From Acinetobacter sp. MB5 (GTDB taxonomy: Bacteria > Pseudomonadota > Gammaproteobacteria > Pseudomonadales > Moraxellaceae), in assembly GCF_003261585.1 (NCBI RefSeq), contig NZ_POVU01000007.1:62001-126000 (forward strand): DNA of 64,000 bases. Direction: 5' to 3'. The notes under the pieces were generated by a model that saw only the letters and a program-made list of their open reading frames with translations, was not told where the DNA came from and did no database searches. Position numbers and translations under genes: made by a program. Of this stretch, positions 26,802 through 36,743 are shown piece after piece. Within the stretch, counting starts at the first letter, position 1. Each line of letters begins with the position of its first letter.

Positions 26802-28139
26802 ATGAAAGTAAAAATGAAACACACTCTAACCTTCTCAATTTTATCTGTAATGAGTTCTTTGGCTTTTGCCAACGAACCTTGGTCAACTGATCGTCAATGG
26901 TTACTTGGTGATTGGAATGGGGAACGCCAAGCCTTGCAGGATAAGGGTTATAAATTTGATATGTCGTTTGTGAATCAGTCTGCAAGTAATGTGGATGGAG
27001 GTTATAACGATGATCGGCAAATTCAAAATGCTAGCCAGTTGAAGTTAGGGGCGAGTTTTGATCTTGATAAAATCGCAGGTTGGAAAGATACTCAGGCCAG
27101 TTTGGTGATTACTGAGCGTGATGGCGAGTCATTGGCAACCAAACGTACAGCCGATCCACGTGCAGCGCAGTTGAGTTCAACACAAGAAATTTATGGTCGG
27201 GGGCAGTCTTGGCGTTTGAATCAAATGTGGATTAAAAAAGGCTTTGATGACAATAAATTCCAAGTGAAATTTGGCCGTATGGGTTTTAGCGAAGACTTTA
27301 ACTCAAGCCAATGTGAATTCCAGAACTGGGGACTTTGTGGTTCATTACTTGGTAAAGTGGTTGGGGATGTCTGGTATAACGCACCTGTCAGTGTTTGGGC
27401 AATCAATGCCAAATATCAGTTTGCACCTGAGTGGTCGATTGCCACAGGTGTATATGAAGTCAATCCGCAAGACACCAAAGAAAATGGTGGTTTTAATCTG
27501 GGAATGAGACAAACCAGTGGTGCAACAATTCCTGTGGAATTGGCATGGAAACCGAAACTCAACGGCTTGCCTGGTGAATATAAAATTGGTGCATTCTATT
27601 CAACCGCAGACGCTACAGATGTCGCTACTGATGCCAATGGGAACTTCACGACATCGACAGCCAAGCGTAAAGTGCATAACAATAAACACAGTTTCTGGAT
27701 CAACATGCAACAAAAGCTGACGGAAAATCCGTCTGATCCGAAACGTGGTTTATATGCAACTGCAAACTTTACCTTTAACGATAAAGCCACCAGTAAAGTT
27801 GAATATAGTCAGCAGGTTGCACTCTGGTATAAAGGTTTGTTTGATATGCGTCCTCAAGACTCGATTGCCTTGGGTGTGGCACGTTTCCAAGTCAATAAAC
27901 GTGTGACAGAGCTTGAAGAATATAGTAATGCAGTCAATGGATTGACCAGTGCGGATTATTTAAATGCGAGTTACAAGCCAGTCCAGCGAGATGAAGTGGA
28001 TGTTGAGTTGAACTACACCTATAACTGGTCGCCAAGCATCATGATTCGTCCAAATATCCAATATGTATATCAGCCAGGTGGTGTAAAAGAAGTGGATGAT
28101 GCATGGGTTGCAGGTTTAAGCGTACGTGTAAACTTCTAA
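26802..28139 (+). CDS. OprB-family outer-membrane porin
   Basis: A protein of 445 residues with a signal peptide ending near SSLAFA. The mature start LGDWNGERQALQDKGYKFDMSF is the standard opening of OprB carbohydrate-selective porins, and the chain ends in a terminal Phe after WVAGLSVRVNF, as outer-membrane barrels do. Acinetobacter QuiX, a related porin, sits in the quinate/protocatechuate operon, so a role in passing aromatic acids across the outer membrane fits the gal context. Specificity cannot be read from the sequence. A terminator follows. Confidence 0.82.
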   Translation: MKVKMKHTLTFSILSVMSSLAFANEPWSTDRQWLLGDWNGERQALQDKGYKFDMSFVNQSASNVDGGYNDDRQIQNASQLKLGASFDLDKIAGWKDTQASLVITERDGESLATKRTADPRAAQLSSTQEIYGRGQSWRLNQMWIKKGFDDNKFQVKFGRMGFSEDFNSSQCEFQNWGLCGSLLGKVVGDVWYNAPVSVWAINAKYQFAPEWSIATGVYEVNPQDTKENGGFNLGMRQTSGATIPVELAWKPKLNGLPGEYKIGAFYSTADATDVATDANGNFTTSTAKRKVHNNKHSFWINMQQKLTENPSDPKRGLYATANFTFNDKATSKVEYSQQVALWYKGLFDMRPQDSIALGVARFQVNKRVTELEEYSNAVNGLTSADYLNASYKPVQRDEVDVELNYTYNWSPSIMIRPNIQYVYQPGGVKEVDDAWVAGLSVRVNF

Positions 28140-28185
28140 GCAATGACTGATTGCAGATGCTAAATTTAGTATTAAGTAAGTGATT

Positions 28186-28215
28186 GAAAAAAGGCTATTG
28201 AATAGCCTTTTTTTA
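28186..28215 (+). terminator. Terminator of the transporter-porin transcript
   Basis: An AAAAAAGGCTATT / AATAGCCTTTTTT stem with T-run lies 47 bp after the porin stop. Confidence 0.88.
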
Positions 28216-28273
28216 TTGAAGCAAAGAAATGTTTTGAAAAATCAATTTAGATTTATATAATATCTACACACTT

Positions 28274-28409
28274 CATTGGGGAGTAGCCGCTATTTACGTT
28301 TGTAAATAGATGATGGTCAACATACTTGTTCTCAAACGAACATGGTCATCATAGCAAAACCAATTAAGCTTTCTCCAAAGCTTTCTTTTGTTGGCAAGAC
28401 CTTTGATTT
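28274..28409 (+). ncRNA. yybP-ykoY manganese riboswitch
   Basis: The conserved blocks are in order: GGGGAGTAGC, a CTATTTAC/GTAAATAG hairpin, GGTCAACATACTTG with a TGTTC/GAACA hairpin, an AGCTTT/AAAGCT hairpin, and TTGGCAAGACCTTTG at the end. This is the yybP-ykoY aptamer that binds Mn2+. It precedes a UPF0016 gene, a known target class. Further hairpins downstream (28420-28437 and 28441-28481) are likely the expression platform. Confidence 0.92.
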
Positions 28410-28440
28410 ATCACTCTGCAATCAGATTTGTTCTGATCAT

Positions 28441-28481
28441 GGCTAGCAGGAGGGGTAAGTCATAGGCAAATTTTGCTAGCC
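28441..28481 (+). promoter_or_regulatory. Hairpin with a Shine-Dalgarno-like loop, likely riboswitch expression platform
   Basis: GGCTAGCA and TGCTAGCC form a perfect 8-bp stem whose loop holds AGGAGGGG. No start codon lies at the usual distance from that site: the nearest in-frame ones are TTG 28473 and ATG 28494. The hairpin is downstream of the aptamer and probably mediates control. Confidence 0.55.
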
Positions 28482-28493
28482 AGAGAAAAAATC

Positions 28494-29078
28494 ATGTTAG
28501 TCTTCCTTTTTTCCCTTGGTGCTGTGTTCGTCTCTGAAATTGGCGATAAAACACAACTTCTGGCTCTTTTGCTTGCTGCCCGCTTCCGTAAACCGATTCC
28601 AATTTTAATTGCAATTCTCGCTGCAACGACCTTAAATCATGGCTTGTCGGCTGTTTTAGGTGAATGGCTCACACAGGTTGTTCCTCAATCCGCGATGATC
28701 TGGATTTTGGCGCTAGGCTTTATTGCGATGGCAGTCTGGATGCTCATCCCAGATTCTATTGAAGAAGAATCTGATGGTATTGCTAAATGGCAGCATTTAG
28801 GGGTTTTTGGTGCGACCTTTATTCTGTTTTTCTTGGCTGAAATCGGAGATAAAACCCAAATTGCAACTGTTGCTTTAGCAGCGAAATTCCACAGCGTTCT
28901 TTTGGTAATGATGGGCACAACAGTGGGTATGTTACTTGCAGATGGGCCTGCCGTTTTTATTGGGAACAAACTGGCAGATAAATTACCAATTTCATTAATT
29001 CATAAATTTGGTGCATTCATTTTTCTTGCGGTTGGTGTTATTACCTTGGCACAGCACTATTGGTCAGCAATATTTTAA
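28494..29078 (+). CDS. mneA: UPF0016/Gdt1 family membrane protein, probable Mn2+ exporter
   Basis: A protein of 194 residues from the ATG at 28494, chosen because family members begin just before the first signature; TTG 28473 would add seven residues. It has six membrane spans in two inverted repeats, each with the cation motif EIGDKTQ (about residues 15 and 118). Bacterial members export manganese and protect from its excess. The manganese riboswitch directly upstream supports this role strongly and implies induction by Mn2+. A terminator hairpin follows. Confidence 0.88.
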   Translation: MLVFLFSLGAVFVSEIGDKTQLLALLLAARFRKPIPILIAILAATTLNHGLSAVLGEWLTQVVPQSAMIWILALGFIAMAVWMLIPDSIEEESDGIAKWQHLGVFGATFILFFLAEIGDKTQIATVALAAKFHSVLLVMMGTTVGMLLADGPAVFIGNKLADKLPISLIHKFGAFIFLAVGVITLAQHYWSAIF

Positions 29079-29086
29079 ATTAGATG

Positions 29087-29116
29087 AAAAATATTCAAAT
29101 TTTATGAATATTTTTG
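29087..29116 (+). terminator. Terminator of the Mn2+ exporter gene
   Basis: An AAAAATATTCA / TGAATATTTTT stem with a seven-base loop, ending in T-run, lies 9 bp after the stop. Confidence 0.75.
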
Positions 29117-29231
29117 ACTATTTAGGAAATTTTATCATATATTTTTTGGGTTCTGAGATTGTATACAAATCAAAATCCATATAACTTATACGTGATAATA
29201 ATTTATTCAATTTTTTTGGGGCCTAGGGAAG

Positions 29232-30026
29232 ATGTTTGAACGTACAACATCGCAAGTACTGTTTGATAACGGTACACATAAATGCATCAGCTTCACCAGT
29301 CTAGTTAAAGGCGAAGGCGTACAAGCCAACCAATTTTTAATTATTGACAATGAACGTGCAGCAGTCCTAGATCCCGGTGGAGATTTAACTTATGTTCCAT
29401 TAACCATGGAACTCAATAAATATACCAAGTTAAAGAACCTCGACTATGTCATGGCATCACACCAAGATCCTGACATTATTACCTCTATGCCACGTTGGTT
29501 GGTCTATACCGATGCGAAAATTGTCGCTTCAAAACTGTGGGCACGTTTCTTACCGCATTTGAACTCATCATTTATGAGTGACCGTATGAAGGGGAGTTGG
29601 GAAGATCGTTTGATTGAACTGCCTGACCAAGGTCAACGCATTCCATTGGGTAATAGTGTGATGGTGGCAATTCCTGCGCACTTTTTACACTCGGTTGGTA
29701 ATTTCCAGTTTTATGACCCAGTTGCTAAAATTTTGTTTTCTGGGGATATGGGCGCATCGATGGTTGAAGATGCCAATATTCCAATTCAGAACTTTAGTGA
29801 CCATATTCCAAAAATGAAAGGCTTCCACCAACGTTATATGGGGGGTAATGCCATTATTCGCTTGTGGGTGAATATGGTTCGCCAATTAGATTTGGACATG
29901 ATCGTACCGCAACATGGCACACCATTTATTGGTAAAGAGCAGATTAATCAGTTCCTGAATTGGGCTGAAGATCTTCAGTGTGGTATGGATTTAATGAACG
30001 ATCGCATTTTTAGCGTACCGCTTTAA
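29232..30026 (+). CDS. Metallo-beta-lactamase-fold diiron protein (ODP type)
   Basis: A protein of 264 residues. The metal-binding motifs are SHQDPDI near residue 77 in place of the usual HxHxDH, HFLHSVGNFQ near 153, FSGDMGAS near 173, and PQHGTPF near 228. This pattern belongs to the oxygen-binding diiron (ODP) branch related to the lactamase domain of flavodiiron proteins. No flavodoxin domain is attached. ODP proteins of bacterial chemotaxis sense oxygen, but no chemotaxis genes are nearby. It is a single gene with its own terminator. The fold is secure; the role is unknown. Confidence 0.8.
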   Translation: MFERTTSQVLFDNGTHKCISFTSLVKGEGVQANQFLIIDNERAAVLDPGGDLTYVPLTMELNKYTKLKNLDYVMASHQDPDIITSMPRWLVYTDAKIVASKLWARFLPHLNSSFMSDRMKGSWEDRLIELPDQGQRIPLGNSVMVAIPAHFLHSVGNFQFYDPVAKILFSGDMGASMVEDANIPIQNFSDHIPKMKGFHQRYMGGNAIIRLWVNMVRQLDLDMIVPQHGTPFIGKEQINQFLNWAEDLQCGMDLMNDRIFSVPL

Positions 30027-30040
30027 GTTCTTACCCAGAA

Positions 30041-30076
30041 TGCAAAAAATCCAACACATTTGGATTTTTTGCATTT
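30041..30076 (+). terminator. Terminator after the ODP gene
   Basis: A 14-bp TGCAAAAAATCCAA / TTGGATTTTTTGCA stem with short loop and trailing T-run. Confidence 0.8.
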
Positions 30077-30123
30077 TTCAGCTCACTGAACATGCATTTT
30101 TAGGAGAAATTTGTTTATAATAG

Positions 30124-31617
<1,494 letters not shown>

Positions 31618-31646
31618 TGGTTTTTTAGTAAAAAAGTTGTATAAGA

Positions 31647-31675
31647 AGCCGTCAGTTCATGACGGCTTTTTTGTT
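31647..31675 (+). terminator. Terminator of guaB
   Basis: An AGCCGTCA / TGACGGCT stem with a five-base loop and TTTTTT tail. Confidence 0.88.
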
Positions 31676-31752
31676 ATGGTGTAAAGTATTACAAATTATG
31701 TATGACGAATCAGGGTTTGTTTCACAAACCTAAGAACACCAGTGAGAACAGC

Positions 31753-33081
31753 ATGAGTTATTTTGGCACAGACGGAATTCGTGGAAAATTTGGTCAACTT
31801 CCAATTACGCCAGAATTTGCCTTGAAGCTGGGTTTTGCAGCAGGAAAAGTTCTAAAAAAACAAGATCCAAAGCATAAACCTGTTGTAGTTATGGGGAAAG
31901 ATACTCGTTTATCGGGTTATATTTTAGAGTCCGCTTTACAAGCAGGTTTGAATGCAGCAGGTGTTTATGTGCATTTGCTTGGGCCTTTACCAACTCCCGC
32001 GATTGCACATTTGACTCGTGCCTTACATGCCGATGCGGGCATTGTGATTTCCGCTTCACATAATCCTTATTTTGATAACGGTATTAAATTCTTCTCGGGT
32101 GAAGGTAAAAAACTGCCTGATGAACTACAAAATGCGATTAACCAAGAATTAGAAAAAGACATCGTGATTGAAGATACGGCACAACTGGGTAAAAGTGTTC
32201 GTGTTAAAGATGCGAACGGTCGTTATATCGAATTTTGTAAATCAACCTTCCCGTACCATTTCAATTTGCGCGATTTACGCATTGTGGTGGACTGTGCCAA
32301 TGGTGCAGCTTACAACGTTGGCCCTGCGGTCTTTTTGGAGCTCGGTGCAAAGGTTACAGCCATTTACAATGAGCCAAATGGCTTAAATATTAATGAAAGC
32401 TGCGGTTCAACACATCCTGAAAATCTACAAAAAGCAGTGATTGAACAGGGTGCGGATATCGGGATCGCCTTCGATGGAGATGCAGATCGCGTTATTTTGG
32501 TGGATAAGTTCGGTAATCTGATTGATGGTGATCATATTCTCTATATTTTAGCGACCCAAGCGAATAATAAACCGCAAGGCATTGTCGGTACGGTCATGAG
32601 CAATATGGCACTTGAGTTGGCATTGGACAAAGCCAATGTGCCATTTGTACGTGCTAAAGTCGGTGACCGCTATGTGTTACAAGCGCTAGAAGATAATCAA
32701 TGGGTGATTGGTGGAGAGCCATCTGGGCATATCTTAACCCTCGATAAAAGCACCACTGGCGATGCCATCATTTCTGCATTACAAGTCTTAACGGTGATGG
32801 TTGAGCAAAACAAAGCCCTGCACGAGTTGGTCGAAGGTTTTACTTTATTCCCACAAGTGCTGGTCAATGTTCGTTTAGAACACATGATTGATCCATTTGC
32901 AATTCCTGCTTTGGTGGCTGAATTTGAACAAGCCGAGCAGCAATTACAGGGTCGTGGTCGTATTCTGATTCGTAAATCAGGAACGGAGCCTGTGATTCGT
33001 GTCATGGTTGAAGGTGATCAATTACAAGAAGTGACCGATCTGGCGAATCACTTGGCAGATGCTATTCGTCAACATGCTTAG
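31753..33081 (+). CDS. glmM: Phosphoglucosamine mutase
   Basis: A protein of 442 residues from the ATG of [14 protein letters not shown] at 31753; the open frame extends 17 codons upstream without support. It converts glucosamine-6-phosphate to glucosamine-1-phosphate for UDP-GlcNAc. The phosphorylated Ser lies in [13 protein letters not shown] (about residue 101), the metal loop is DGDADR near 242, and the phosphate-binding [15 protein letters not shown] is near the C-terminus. In E. coli glmM follows folP; here it follows guaB and precedes pdxH. Confidence 0.97.
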   Translation: MSYFGTDGIRGKFGQLPITPEFALKLGFAAGKVLKKQDPKHKPVVVMGKDTRLSGYILESALQAGLNAAGVYVHLLGPLPTPAIAHLTRALHADAGIVISASHNPYFDNGIKFFSGEGKKLPDELQNAINQELEKDIVIEDTAQLGKSVRVKDANGRYIEFCKSTFPYHFNLRDLRIVVDCANGAAYNVGPAVFLELGAKVTAIYNEPNGLNINESCGSTHPENLQKAVIEQGADIGIAFDGDADRVILVDKFGNLIDGDHILYILATQANNKPQGIVGTVMSNMALELALDKANVPFVRAKVGDRYVLQALEDNQWVIGGEPSGHILTLDKSTTGDAIISALQVLTVMVEQNKALHELVEGFTLFPQVLVNVRLEHMIDPFAIPALVAEFEQAEQQLQGRGRILIRKSGTEPVIRVMVEGDQLQEVTDLANHLADAIRQHA

Positions 33082-33089
33082 GGGAAGCA

Positions 33090-33749
33090 ATGATGAAAGA
33101 TGTAATTAAAGATTTAAGTGAACTTCGTTTAAGTTATGAACAAGATGAGCTGCTTGAAACTCAAGTACAAGCGCATCCACATCAACAGTTTTTAGACTGG
33201 TTTAATTTTGCTTTAGCTGCCAATTTGCATGAACCGTATGCCATGTCGGTTGCGACAGCCGATGCACAAGGACGCCCGCATGTGCGTACCTTGTTGCTGC
33301 GTGGTGCGACTGAAGCAGGCTATGATTTTTATACCAATTATGACAGTCAAAAAGGCTTGGACTTGGCGGCTAATCCTTATGCCGAATTTTTGTTTTACTG
33401 GCCGAGCTTAGAGCGTCAAGTCCGTGTTCATGGTCGAGTGAGCAAAATCTCTGAGGCAGAATCTACCGATTACTACCATAAACGCCCGCGTGACAGCCAA
33501 ATTGCAGCACATATCAGTACCCCACAAAGTGGTGTGATTGCTGGGCGTGCGGAGTTGCAACAGCGTTTTGAAACTTTGCATGATGCTGTGGCTGACGAAA
33601 CTGAGCTGAAAAAGCCTGAGTTCTGGGGCGGTTATCGTTTACAGCCAGAAAGCTATGAATTTTGGCAAGGTCGTCCAAACCGTCTACATGACCGTTTGCG
33701 TTATGAACTGCAAGATGGACAGTGGGTTTTACAGCGTTTAATGCCATAA
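33090..33749 (+). CDS. pdxH: Pyridoxamine 5'-phosphate oxidase
   Basis: A protein of 219 residues. This FMN enzyme makes pyridoxal 5'-phosphate from the pyridoxine or pyridoxamine phosphate. Motifs seen are RPHVRTLLLRG, FYTNYDSQKGLDL, ERQVRVHGRV, and the C-terminal FWQGRPNRLHDRLRY that closes the FMN site. It is 8 bp after glmM and 1 bp before recJ, so glmM-pdxH-recJ likely share a transcript. The start could be either of the first two Met codons. Confidence 0.97.
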   Translation: MMKDVIKDLSELRLSYEQDELLETQVQAHPHQQFLDWFNFALAANLHEPYAMSVATADAQGRPHVRTLLLRGATEAGYDFYTNYDSQKGLDLAANPYAEFLFYWPSLERQVRVHGRVSKISEAESTDYYHKRPRDSQIAAHISTPQSGVIAGRAELQQRFETLHDAVADETELKKPEFWGGYRLQPESYEFWQGRPNRLHDRLRYELQDGQWVLQRLMP

Positions 33750-33750
33750 G

Positions 33751-35454
33751 ATGAAAAAAATACAAATTAAACAAAGACCTTTGCTAACACGCCCTGAAGA
33801 TTTTCAGGGCATGTTGCCTTTTATTGCCCAAATTTTGGCACGTCGGGGTGTCGCTTCACCGCAAGAGTTAGATTTAAAGCTCAAACATTTGCTGAAACCA
33901 GAACTGAAAGGCTTACAGACTGCAATTGAGTTAATCGATAGTGCGATTGATCAGCAGCAGCAGATCGTGATTGTGGGGGATTATGATGCTGATGGTGCAA
34001 CCAGTACCGTCCTAATGCTGTTGGCACTCCGCGATATGGGTGCGAAAGTCGATTATGTCGTGCCTGACCGTTTTAAATATGGCTATGGTCTGACGCCGAA
34101 AATTGCAGATTTGGTACAGGAAAAATATCAGCCCAAATTGATGATTACCGTCGATAACGGGATTTCGAGTCATGCGGGGGTTGAGCAGGCACAGCAGCAC
34201 GGTATGCAGGTGATTATTACCGATCATCACCTAACCACTAAACCCACACCAAATGCTGATGCCGTGGTCAATCCCAATCAACTCGGCTGTGATTTTCCAA
34301 GTAAGTCCTTGGCAGGTGTTGGGGTTGCGTTTTATGTGCTGGCCAATCTTGCCAGTTTGCGCCGTCAGCACGGTAAAACGAGCAGCCAACTGACGCAATA
34401 TCTGGATTTGGTGGCTTTGGGTACCTATGCCGATGTGGCGAGTCTTGACTATAACAACCGAATTTTGGTGGATGCAGGCGTTCAGCGCATGCGTCAGCAG
34501 CAGTGTCGTATCGGCATTCTTGCGCTATTAGATATTGCAGGTCGTGATCCTGCACAGCTACAGGCACAGGATCTCGGTTTTGTCTTGGGGCCACGGATTA
34601 ATGCCGCAGGGCGAATGGAAACCATGGACATTGGCATTGAATGTCTATTGGCACAAGATACACAACAAGCCTATCACCTTGCGCAGCAGCTACATCAGCT
34701 TAACCAGGAGCGCCGTCAGGTTGAATCGCAGATTAAGCAAGATGCCTTACACACTTTAGAGCAGATTCGCCTAGATCAAACTGCATTACCTGCGGCATTG
34801 GTGATGTTTGAGCCACATTGGCATCAAGGGGTGATTGGCATTGTTGCAGGTCGCCTGAAAGAGCAGTTTCACCGCCCGAGTATTATTTTTGCAGCCGATG
34901 AAGATGGAATTCATCTGAAAGGTTCAGCACGTTCGATTGATGGTATTCATATTCGGGATGCCATTGAACGGGTTGCGGAACGTCATCCACACTTGGTGCG
35001 TTACTTTGGTGGACATGCCGCAGCAGCAGGTTTGACCATTGAAAAACAGTATTTTACTGAGTTTCAGCAGGTCTTTACGGCGCTGATTGCCGACATGGAT
35101 GCACAGTTGTTTGAAGAGGTATTGTGGACAGATGGTGAATTACCTGTCGATGCTTTTCATTTGCAAACTTTAGCGACTTTGGAGCAACTTGGGCCGTGGG
35201 GACAGAAATTTCCATTGCCGACTTTTGAAGGAACTTTTGCAATATTGGATTATCGCTGGCTGAAAGAGCGTCATCTCAAGCTGCGTTTAGGGTTGGAGAA
35301 TGGACAAAGCCTCGATGCGATTGCCTTTAATGCGATTGATCGATTTGAATTTGATCCCATGCACATGCAGGTGCGTTTAGTCTATCGCCTCGAAAAAAAT
35401 GAGTTTAATGGCTCAACCAATTTACAACTACATATCATGCATTTGGAACAATAA
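33751..35454 (+). CDS. recJ: Single-stranded-DNA-specific exonuclease RecJ
   Basis: A protein of 567 residues. This 5'-3' exonuclease on single-stranded DNA acts in RecF recombination and mismatch repair. Manganese motifs of the DHH phosphoesterase core are GDYDADGATS (about 75), TVDNG, IITDHHLTT (about 157), and the DHHA1 signature YFGGHAAAAGL (about 420). An OB-like C-terminal domain follows. It starts 1 bp after pdxH and is terminated by a strong hairpin. Confidence 0.97.
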   Translation: MKKIQIKQRPLLTRPEDFQGMLPFIAQILARRGVASPQELDLKLKHLLKPELKGLQTAIELIDSAIDQQQQIVIVGDYDADGATSTVLMLLALRDMGAKVDYVVPDRFKYGYGLTPKIADLVQEKYQPKLMITVDNGISSHAGVEQAQQHGMQVIITDHHLTTKPTPNADAVVNPNQLGCDFPSKSLAGVGVAFYVLANLASLRRQHGKTSSQLTQYLDLVALGTYADVASLDYNNRILVDAGVQRMRQQQCRIGILALLDIAGRDPAQLQAQDLGFVLGPRINAAGRMETMDIGIECLLAQDTQQAYHLAQQLHQLNQERRQVESQIKQDALHTLEQIRLDQTALPAALVMFEPHWHQGVIGIVAGRLKEQFHRPSIIFAADEDGIHLKGSARSIDGIHIRDAIERVAERHPHLVRYFGGHAAAAGLTIEKQYFTEFQQVFTALIADMDAQLFEEVLWTDGELPVDAFHLQTLATLEQLGPWGQKFPLPTFEGTFAILDYRWLKERHLKLRLGLENGQSLDAIAFNAIDRFEFDPMHMQVRLVYRLEKNEFNGSTNLQLHIMHLEQ

Positions 35455-35482
35455 AAAACCGCTCAGTTGAGCGGTTTTTTAT
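35453..35482 (+). terminator. Terminator of glmM-pdxH-recJ
   Basis: A 13-bp AAAAAACCGCTCA / TGAGCGGTTTTTT stem overlaps the recJ stop codon. Confidence 0.88.
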
Positions 35483-35596
35483 TCACTTTCTTTCATCGTT
35501 GTTTGCACCCTCTTTATTTTTCTCCCTGAGCAAATTGAAATATATTTCAATGCAGCGCAAGAGAAATAAAAGGAACTTATGAAAGAAACCTATTGC

Positions 35597-36373
35597 TTAG
35601 AAGCGGTAAGATGCACCCACGCTATAAGTGTTGTAGTTATCGCCAAAGCCTAAGCGTCCATCGACACTGACATTGTTGTTAAAGTACTTCTTCGCAGTCA
35701 GACCCCATTGATCTTCATCAATGGATTTGTCTTTGCTGTAGTCTGCGCCAATACTGAGTGTTTTATCGATGTAGTAATCACCTGCAACATAGTATTGTTT
35801 GTTTTCGTCATTTCCAAATACACCGCGTGCTTCAAGGTTGATGTCATGCTGACCGACTTGGGTCACGTATTTGGCACGTAAGGTTGGGTCTACACCATCG
35901 CCACCATGTTGGGTGTCATAGCCTTGTGCACCGACGGCAACCAATAAACCTGGTGCTGGCAAGTAACCGACTTCGGCATTGTACAAGGTAGTTTTACGGT
36001 CAATGCCAGTATTATCGATCTTGTATTCGTTACGTCCAACATTACCACCTAAGTAGAAGTTAGACTCGGGAACATAGTATTCGGCACCTGCACTATAGGT
36101 GGTGTTTTTGGTTCCGCTATTGTCACCATAGTTGACACTGCCATGCACATTACTTGCACGATCTAAAAAGGCTGCTTCAGCGAGTGGGGCATCACGTGTT
36201 TCGACAGGATTAAAATAATAGGTTCCATTCACACCAAACTGACTGACACCATCGGCATGATCTGGATCTAGGTAGCTATAAGAGCCTCCAACTTCAGCTT
36301 GGTAGGCATTTGCCATACTGGTTACACTGAGTCCTGCAAGGAGTGCTGTAGAGGCAATCAGTATTTTTTTCAT
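35597..36373 (-). CDS. Putative outer-membrane porin, Omp33-36-like
   Basis: A protein of 258 residues from the ATG at 36373, with AAAGGAAAAG upstream. The signal peptide runs MKKILIASTALLAGLSV to NAYQAEV. The mature part is alternating beta strands ending in a terminal Phe (SVGASYRF). The segment NGTYYFNPVETRDAPLAEAA resembles the Acinetobacter Omp33-36 putative-porin family (Porin_7). Omp33-36 is linked to carbapenem entry and host-cell effects in A. baumannii, but this is a paralogue-level match and nothing more should be read into it. Confidence 0.78.
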   Translation of the reverse strand: MKKILIASTALLAGLSVTSMANAYQAEVGGSYSYLDPDHADGVSQFGVNGTYYFNPVETRDAPLAEAAFLDRASNVHGSVNYGDNSGTKNTTYSAGAEYYVPESNFYLGGNVGRNEYKIDNTGIDRKTTLYNAEVGYLPAPGLLVAVGAQGYDTQHGGDGVDPTLRAKYVTQVGQHDINLEARGVFGNDENKQYYVAGDYYIDKTLSIGADYSKDKSIDEDQWGLTAKKYFNNNVSVDGRLGFGDNYNTYSVGASYRF

Positions 36374-36743
36374 ATCACTTTTCCTTTGGAAAGGCTGTTT
36401 TTCATTTTTTGTTACAAGTTTAAGTCTAGTAGAAAATACCAAGTGGTCAATTCTGAGAAAGTAATTGAACTGTACGTAAGTAAGTGTGTGTAAAAAAATA
36501 AAATTAAGGTATTGATAATAAATAAAAATATAATATGTAGTGTTTTATTAATAGTGTTATGGCTTTGTGATTTTAGCTTAAATAATCAGCAATTGTTTTT
36601 GTTACAAATCATGTTTGATGCTTTTCTGTGAATGGAAAAAGTATCTGGTGAACTTGCAATATTTCGAAAAGTAGCAGCATATCACCAGCCCAGACTCTAT
36701 GTTAAAATGGCGCAAATTTTATGGCTGTAGAGAGAAGTTTCAC
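36374..36743. other. Divergent intergenic region between porin and prfB
   Basis: This is 370 bp, strongly AT-rich in the middle, with no gene. It holds the porin promoter and leader on the left. On the right, a TATGTTAAAAT stretch near 36700 could be the prfB -10 region. No riboswitch or repeat was recognised. Confidence 0.5.
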
